Source: Diadema setosum | Lineage: Eukaryota > Echinodermata > Echinoidea > Diadematoida > Diadematidae | Direction: 5' to 3' | Assembly (NCBI RefSeq): GCF_964275005.1 | Contig: NC_092689.1 | Coordinates: 9,195,200 to 9,259,199, forward strand | DNA: 64,000 bases | In this document: positions 59,295-64,000 of the stretch, one piece after another | Layout: each line of letters starts with the position of its first letter | Position numbering within the stretch: position 1 is the first letter of the stretch | The notes under the pieces: model-generated | Database searches by the model: none | What the model was told of the DNA's origin: nothing | The model's input: the letters and a program-made list of their open reading frames with translations, nothing else | Position numbers and translations under genes: made by a program

Positions 59295-62198
59295 ATGAAG
59301 ATCTTCTTTGTATTCCTGCTCTTCATAACAGCTGTGGAATGTGTTGGTAGCCGGCAGCCAACAGCCATGGATGACGAAACGTACAGGATAATTGTGAGGC
59401 TTTTGGAGGGTACGTTTAATGTCCCATGTGCTGAAAGGACAACTTTGGAAAAAAACGCAATTTCGCGGTTGTACAGGAATCATGATCGATATTCACTCCA
59501 AGGACATCCGCCAGAACTGTTTCTTGACGGAAAGAGGGTATTGCGAAAGTCTGAACTTCAAAAGGTTGTGTCAGATGCTTATTTCAGTGCCAAGGGAACT
59601 GGTGCAAGACGTTTGAACTACAAGCTCAAGGATAGTGTATCTGGCCTCTCAGAAAAAGCAATTCACAGTGTACTGTCAAATAATACATGTCACCGTCGTC
59701 TGAATGTAAGGTTCACTAATAAAGCACCTCATATTCCTGTAGTAGCCAAACAGGTGATGGAACGGTTACAAATTGATCTGATCAACATGAGGCCAGGAAT
59801 AAAGTGCAGAAATAAGTTCTACAGATATATTCTCACTGTCATAGATGTTTTTTCTAGATACATCTGGTTAAGGCCGTTGCAATCAAAATCGAGTGATAAC
59901 GTAGCACATCACCTCTCAAGAATTTTTCATATGTTTGGTCAGCCCAAATTCATCCAGCACGACCAGGGCACTGAATTTAAAAGTAAGGTTAAGCGTCTAC
60001 TTAAGACGTTAGGTATTAAAGATGTCAAAAGTGCTCCCTATCATCCCCAAAGCCAGGGAAAAGTGGAGCGATCCCACCGGTCCCTGAAATCCAAAATACA
60101 TTTTGATCTAGTAAATAAGAGACAAGGTGTTAACTGGGTTCACGGTTTACCTAAATACGAGAAGATATTAAATGACGAACCCAAAGAAGTTCTCGGGTGG
60201 TTGTCTCCATTTACAGTTTTTTTTGACAGATATCGCAATGATCCAAATGATGTAAAGAGTAGAAGTTGCAACAAATTGCCAAATTCCAAAATTAGGGAAA
60301 AAGCATATCATGCCTCCAAATGCCTTAATAGGAGAACATTGTCCTATCAACAAAGGCATCTAAAGTTACCCATATATGAACTTGGAGACAAAGTATTGAT
60401 CCGTGTCCCAACAAAACGATCTAGGGTGTGCAACAAAATTTCAGTTTTAGAAGGAACCATCATTGGGAGAAATGTGAACAGGTTTAAGTACAAAGTAAAC
60501 TTCTTCCATCCCGCTCTGAAGAAAGACCTAGACCGTTGGTTTTCGGTTACTGATATTACTGGTATCACTTTAGCACAACAGAAACAAAGGGAAAAGGTTT
60601 CTTTTCGGAAAAAGAAACTGAAATCAAATTTCTACTTTACTCTTGACCAACAATCCCGACTAGAACAATTTGAACATGATTTTAGTCTTTCTGTGCAATA
60701 TAATCCCCCAGGCGACGGCAATTGCCAGTTTTCTGCTGTTGCTGACCAATTACAAACGATAGGGATACACAGATCTTATGAGACTCTCCGAGCTGAAGTT
60801 GTTCAATTCTTAAAGAAGCGGACATCTACCTGGTCTTCTTTTGTTGAAGAATCATCAGAAAGTTATCTTACCCATATGATGCAAGATGGAACGTATGGTG
60901 ATCATATAACTCTTCAGGCGATTTCAGATATTTACAACATTCAAATTCTTATAGTATCAACATTAAATCAAGGAACGATGTTGCTTACTCCTCGGGGTAG
61001 GACAGAAAACGTGTATTCTTTCGAAATCCCCGTTATAACTGTTGGACATTTGCCTGAAGGAGATGGAGAACACTACGTTTCTCTTGAGAGTAGTACAAGC
61101 CAAATTATCTCTGTCATCCAAAACAGTGTTCAGATCGCCTTTGATGATGACATTCAACAAGATGAGGACAGTAGGGATGAAGAAAACAGAACTTCGTGTG
61201 ATGATGGAAATTCCTTAACGGATGAAGATAATGATGATGTTAAGTCACATTCGGAGGATAATATCTCCTTTGATGATGACATTCAACATGATGAGGACAA
61301 TAGGGCTGAAGAAAACAGAACCTCGTGTAATGATGTGAATTCACTAACGGATAAAGACAATAATGATATTAAGTCACATTCGGAGGATAATATCTCCTCT
61401 GATGATGACATTCAACAAGATGAGGACAAAAGGGATGAAGAAAATAGAACCTCGTGTGATCATGTAAAATCACTAACGGATGAAGATAATGATGATGTTA
61501 AGTCACATTCAGAGGATAATATCTCCTCTGATGTTGACATTCAACAAGATGAGGACAAAAGGGGTGAAGAAAACAGAAAATTGTGTGATCATGTAAATTC
61601 ACTAACGGGTGAAGATAATGATGATATTAAGTCGCATTCGGAGGATAATATCTCATTTGATGATGTAAATTCCCTATCGGATGAGGATAATGATGATGTT
61701 ATGTCACATTCGGAGGATAATGTCAGCTGTCATAGAGATGACGATGATGTAATTCCTTTGAATGATGAGGGAGTAAACAGTGGAGGGATACCTACAGAAA
61801 GTAACGTGTTTACATTTGACTTGTTGCCATTTGAACTTCTGGTTAGAATCATGCAATATGCCATCAGCCGTGACATTGTATCTAGACAATATCTATCTTG
61901 TGTTAGTACAAGATTTAAAGCTGCTGTAGATCGTGCCAGGCGTTCCGAAAGGGATTTCCGAGTGTACATAAATCCGATGACACAGAGAACATTGGGTTTA
62001 AGCTCATTCGGTTCATGTTGCCTAAGTGTAAACTTGCTCATAAAGACTGCTGGCAAATTCAGTGGGCTTGCCATTGAAATTCGGGATGTAATAAGAGCTC
62101 CAGGGTGGTATTATGCATGGTTGGTTTTATTTAGGAATATAAGTGACAATCCAGGGTGGTTTACTATCAGGAGAGTGTACTGGAGAAAGAAGAAGTAA
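59295..62198 (+). CDS. DDE integrase - OTU protease - acidic repeat - F-box-like fusion protein
   Basis: One uninterrupted frame, 967 aa from the ATG at 59295. ATG 59367 has a stronger context (GCCATGG) and may be the real start; ATG 59148 lies upstream of an acceptor-like TTTTTTTCAG. Numbering from 59295: integrase core with Asp161 (LQIDLINM), Asp223 (QHDQGTEF) and Glu258 (QGKVERSH), spaced D-61-D-34-E, without a clear HHCC finger in front. Then SH3-like tail (YELGDKVLIRVP); OTU domain with GDGNCQF (Asp474, Cys477) and EHYVSL (His593); acidic 43-residue repeats (about 617-790); F-box-like LLPFELLVRIMQYA near 838-886; basic C-terminus. Integrase cores of this kind occur in Gypsy-derived DNA transposons (Ginger/KRBA2-like). 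OTU domains are deubiquitinases and F-boxes recruit substrates to SCF ligases. No RT is nearby. Transposase or domesticated gene: undecided. The hydrophobic start at 59295 resembles a signal peptide and may be spurious. Confidence 0.85.
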   Translation: MKIFFVFLLFITAVECVGSRQPTAMDDETYRIIVRLLEGTFNVPCAERTTLEKNAISRLYRNHDRYSLQGHPPELFLDGKRVLRKSELQKVVSDAYFSAKGTGARRLNYKLKDSVSGLSEKAIHSVLSNNTCHRRLNVRFTNKAPHIPVVAKQVMERLQIDLINMRPGIKCRNKFYRYILTVIDVFSRYIWLRPLQSKSSDNVAHHLSRIFHMFGQPKFIQHDQGTEFKSKVKRLLKTLGIKDVKSAPYHPQSQGKVERSHRSLKSKIHFDLVNKRQGVNWVHGLPKYEKILNDEPKEVLGWLSPFTVFFDRYRNDPNDVKSRSCNKLPNSKIREKAYHASKCLNRRTLSYQQRHLKLPIYELGDKVLIRVPTKRSRVCNKISVLEGTIIGRNVNRFKYKVNFFHPALKKDLDRWFSVTDITGITLAQQKQREKVSFRKKKLKSNFYFTLDQQSRLEQFEHDFSLSVQYNPPGDGNCQFSAVADQLQTIGIHRSYETLRAEVVQFLKKRTSTWSSFVEESSESYLTHMMQDGTYGDHITLQAISDIYNIQILIVSTLNQGTMLLTPRGRTENVYSFEIPVITVGHLPEGDGEHYVSLESSTSQIISVIQNSVQIAFDDDIQQDEDSRDEENRTSCDDGNSLTDEDNDDVKSHSEDNISFDDDIQHDEDNRAEENRTSCNDVNSLTDKDNNDIKSHSEDNISSDDDIQQDEDKRDEENRTSCDHVKSLTDEDNDDVKSHSEDNISSDVDIQQDEDKRGEENRKLCDHVNSLTGEDNDDIKSHSEDNISFDDVNSLSDEDNDDVMSHSEDNVSCHRDDDDVIPLNDEGVNSGGIPTESNVFTFDLLPFELLVRIMQYAISRDIVSRQYLSCVSTRFKAAVDRARRSERDFRVYINPMTQRTLGLSSFGSCCLSVNLLIKTAGKFSGLAIEIRDVIRAPGWYYAWLVLFRNISDNPGWFTIRRVYWRKKK
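61143..61660 (+). repeat. 129-bp in-frame tandem repeat (four full units)
   Basis: GATGATGACATTCAACA recurs at 61143, 61272, 61401 and (as GATGTTGACATTCAACA) 61530, exactly 129 bp apart. A shortened fifth unit follows. The repeat codes for 43 residues rich in D, E, N and S (DDDIQQDED, SHSEDNIS). Confidence 0.95.
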
Positions 62199-63570
62199 AA
62201 ACAGTGGTACTAAAGTTCAAGTCTACGGATGCCAAAAAGAAAAAAAGCTGACCTTTGTGAAAGCAGAACAGTGAGGGAAGCAAAACGGTGGAATTACCCC
62301 CCCCCCCAAAAAAAAAAAGAGTCCTGTGTGAATCTCAAACTGGCGATGATTTCGAAGTATCCACATTCACCTCCTGTTTTATTGTACAAATGAAAAAAAA
62401 GAAAAACATTAAATTTATGTTTTCTCCCAAACCTCTAGACGGATTTTGTAATCCATTGATTATACACAGTTGTAAACATTTATCTAAAATCAACGTGAAA
62501 TGTTTCTTGTAATTTGCAGCAGATTTTAGTTTTGTTTATGTGAAGGGTTTCGTGAAAACTTTTCACAATTACATATATCTTGCCCCACAATATTTACTTC
62601 TTTCTATGCATGAAAGACAGCACATGCTTTATGTTGCAGCTTGATACTATCTACACTGTATTATGTTTTGTACGTATAACGTATACCTGGTACTTCAAGA
62701 TCCCAATAGTCTGCAGAAGTGTGTTTATCTGCTATTGAGGGCGACTTTGTTTATTTTTTATAAGACTTTCTTAGAAAGAACTTTGATCAGTGTTTGTGTG
62801 TGGGGGGGGGGAGGGGGTAGGGTCGTATAAGTATTTTGGTATGTACACTGTATGTATGTACGTATATTAGATGTATGTAGGTACGTATAATTTTTTATCT
62901 GTTTGTAGGTAAATGAATAAGTATGTAAGCATTTCATTGGCCCAACTTGACTTGACTACAAGTGACTGGTTTCGCATTACTTGACTTATTCAGGAGATAT
63001 TAACAACTATGTTTATTTCGAAATGTCTTGTTACAATACAAATCAGTGGTTGATAACTAGAAGGAGGTCTGTGTAATACCTGCAGTAAAAATCTCAAGGT
63101 TCCCGTGAGATATTTCATTTTCATATTTGTGAATGCTCTCCAAATTTGATCTTTTTAAGTAATTCACAGTGCTCTAGAACCCATGATGTTCTATAATATA
63201 GAACCAGTTACATATTTACTATCTTCTATAGTTTCCAAAACTATACCATAGCTTTAAGAAAATTCTTGTCATCCGACTTAAGTACAATAGCTTTAAGTCG
63301 GGGAGGGCTTGTTGATTCCATATCTACAAATTGTAAGTCGAAGGATGTTATCTTTTTAGATGTTTGTTTAAGTACAGACCATAAAGTACTAGGTGTTCCA
63401 AAAATATTTGACACTTCTGATCGTTAATGTTTTAGTCAAGGAGTCTGCCACATCATAAAGCTGAATAGAGTACAATTTTGTCGGATATTGTTGGGTTGCA
63501 GAACTATTTTTCATTTATTCATCATCATTGACCTAAAATTTAGGTGTCTTTTATTCTGGTGATACTTTTT
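62199..63570. other. Non-coding 3' region
   Basis: AT-rich, with poly-C/poly-A near 62300 and a poly-G run near 62800. No gene, TIR or polyadenylation site that I can assign with confidence. Confidence 0.5.
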
Positions 63571-63572
63571 TT

Positions 63573-64000
63573 TATGCCTCCGCCACGAAGTGGTGCCGGA
63601 GGCATTATGTTTTCGGGTTGTCCGTCCGTCCGTCCGTCCGTCCTTCCGTCCGTCCGTAATGAATTTTGTGGACAAGGTAACTATCAAAACCTGTTGAGGT
63701 ATCCTAATGAAACTTGGCATGTATGTGTATTAGGGGGTGAAGTTGTGCCTATCAACTTTTGGGTGCACATGCTCAAGGTCAAAGGTCAAAAGGTCAAGGT
63801 CAAATAATAAAATTTCACTTTTTCCACCATATCTACTGAATGCCTGAAGATATTTTCTTGAAACTTAGTGTATACATGTATTACCCAATTAAGATTCTCT
63901 GGTGAAAGTTTGGGTCATGAGGTCAAAGGTCAAAGGTCAAAAGGTCAGGGTCAAATACATGAAATTTCAGTATTTTCGCCATATCTATTGAATGCCTGAA
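63573..64000 (+). repeat. Dispersed repeat with GCCTCCGCCACGAAGTGG end and AGGTCA clusters (continues beyond window)
   Basis: Begins with a hairpin GCCTCCGCCACGAAGTGG / GGTGCCGGAGGC, then (GTCC)n at 63619-63656. Two alternating text units follow (TATCTA.TGAATGCCTGAA), each with AGGTCA clusters at 63776-63802 and 63912-63953. No coding function. The right end lies outside the window. Confidence 0.7.

Overview
This looks like a nuclear genomic window from a marine invertebrate, most likely a deuterostome such as an echinoderm. I infer this from intron-rich genes, abundant microsatellites, many short inverted-repeat elements and a CYP4-type P450. Species-level placement is not possible by eye, and no rRNA, tRNA, CRISPR or bacterial operon is visible.

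Layout. (1) 1-4.3 kb: an LTR retrotransposon on the minus strand. Its single gag-pol frame is open for at least 1,322 codons and runs off the left edge. (2) About 5.7-27.0 kb and 28.2-45.8 kb: two copies of one tandem segmental duplication, about 20 kb each and separated by about 1.2 kb. Copy A holds a complete 11-exon cytochrome P450 of family 4 (12,568-24,557, predicted 513 aa). Copy B holds the same gene after a 6.8-kb internal deletion that removed exons 2-6 and the acceptor of exon 7. After duplication each copy took its own insertions. A gained a solo LTR, an inverted minisatellite element and a 185-bp-arm palindrome. B gained a 3.4-kb TIR element with a nested reverse-transcriptase relic, a pogo/Tigger-like element, LINE 3' tails and several MITEs. 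Because the partner copy supplies the empty site, many insertions can be placed in time. (3) 45.9-48.3 kb: a 41-bp satellite followed by a higher-order array of GGCGGATCC-type monomers. (4) 48.4-58.5 kb: TIR elements, LINE fragments, an inverted pair of dispersed repeats, and two short exon-like stretches from unrecognised genes. (5) 59.3-62.2 kb: an intronless gene joining a DDE integrase core, an OTU cysteine-protease domain, an acidic 43-residue tandem repeat and an F-box-like motif. (6) 63.6-64.0 kb: a dispersed repeat rich in AGGTCA nuclear-receptor half-sites.

How it fits together. The only clearly functional host gene is the CYP4 of copy A, a probable ER-bound monooxygenase. Almost everything else is mobile or repetitive DNA. 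The most interesting object is the integrase-OTU-F-box protein, which couples a transposase/integrase to two ubiquitin-pathway modules. All translations and boundaries were read by eye; no alignment or database search was run.
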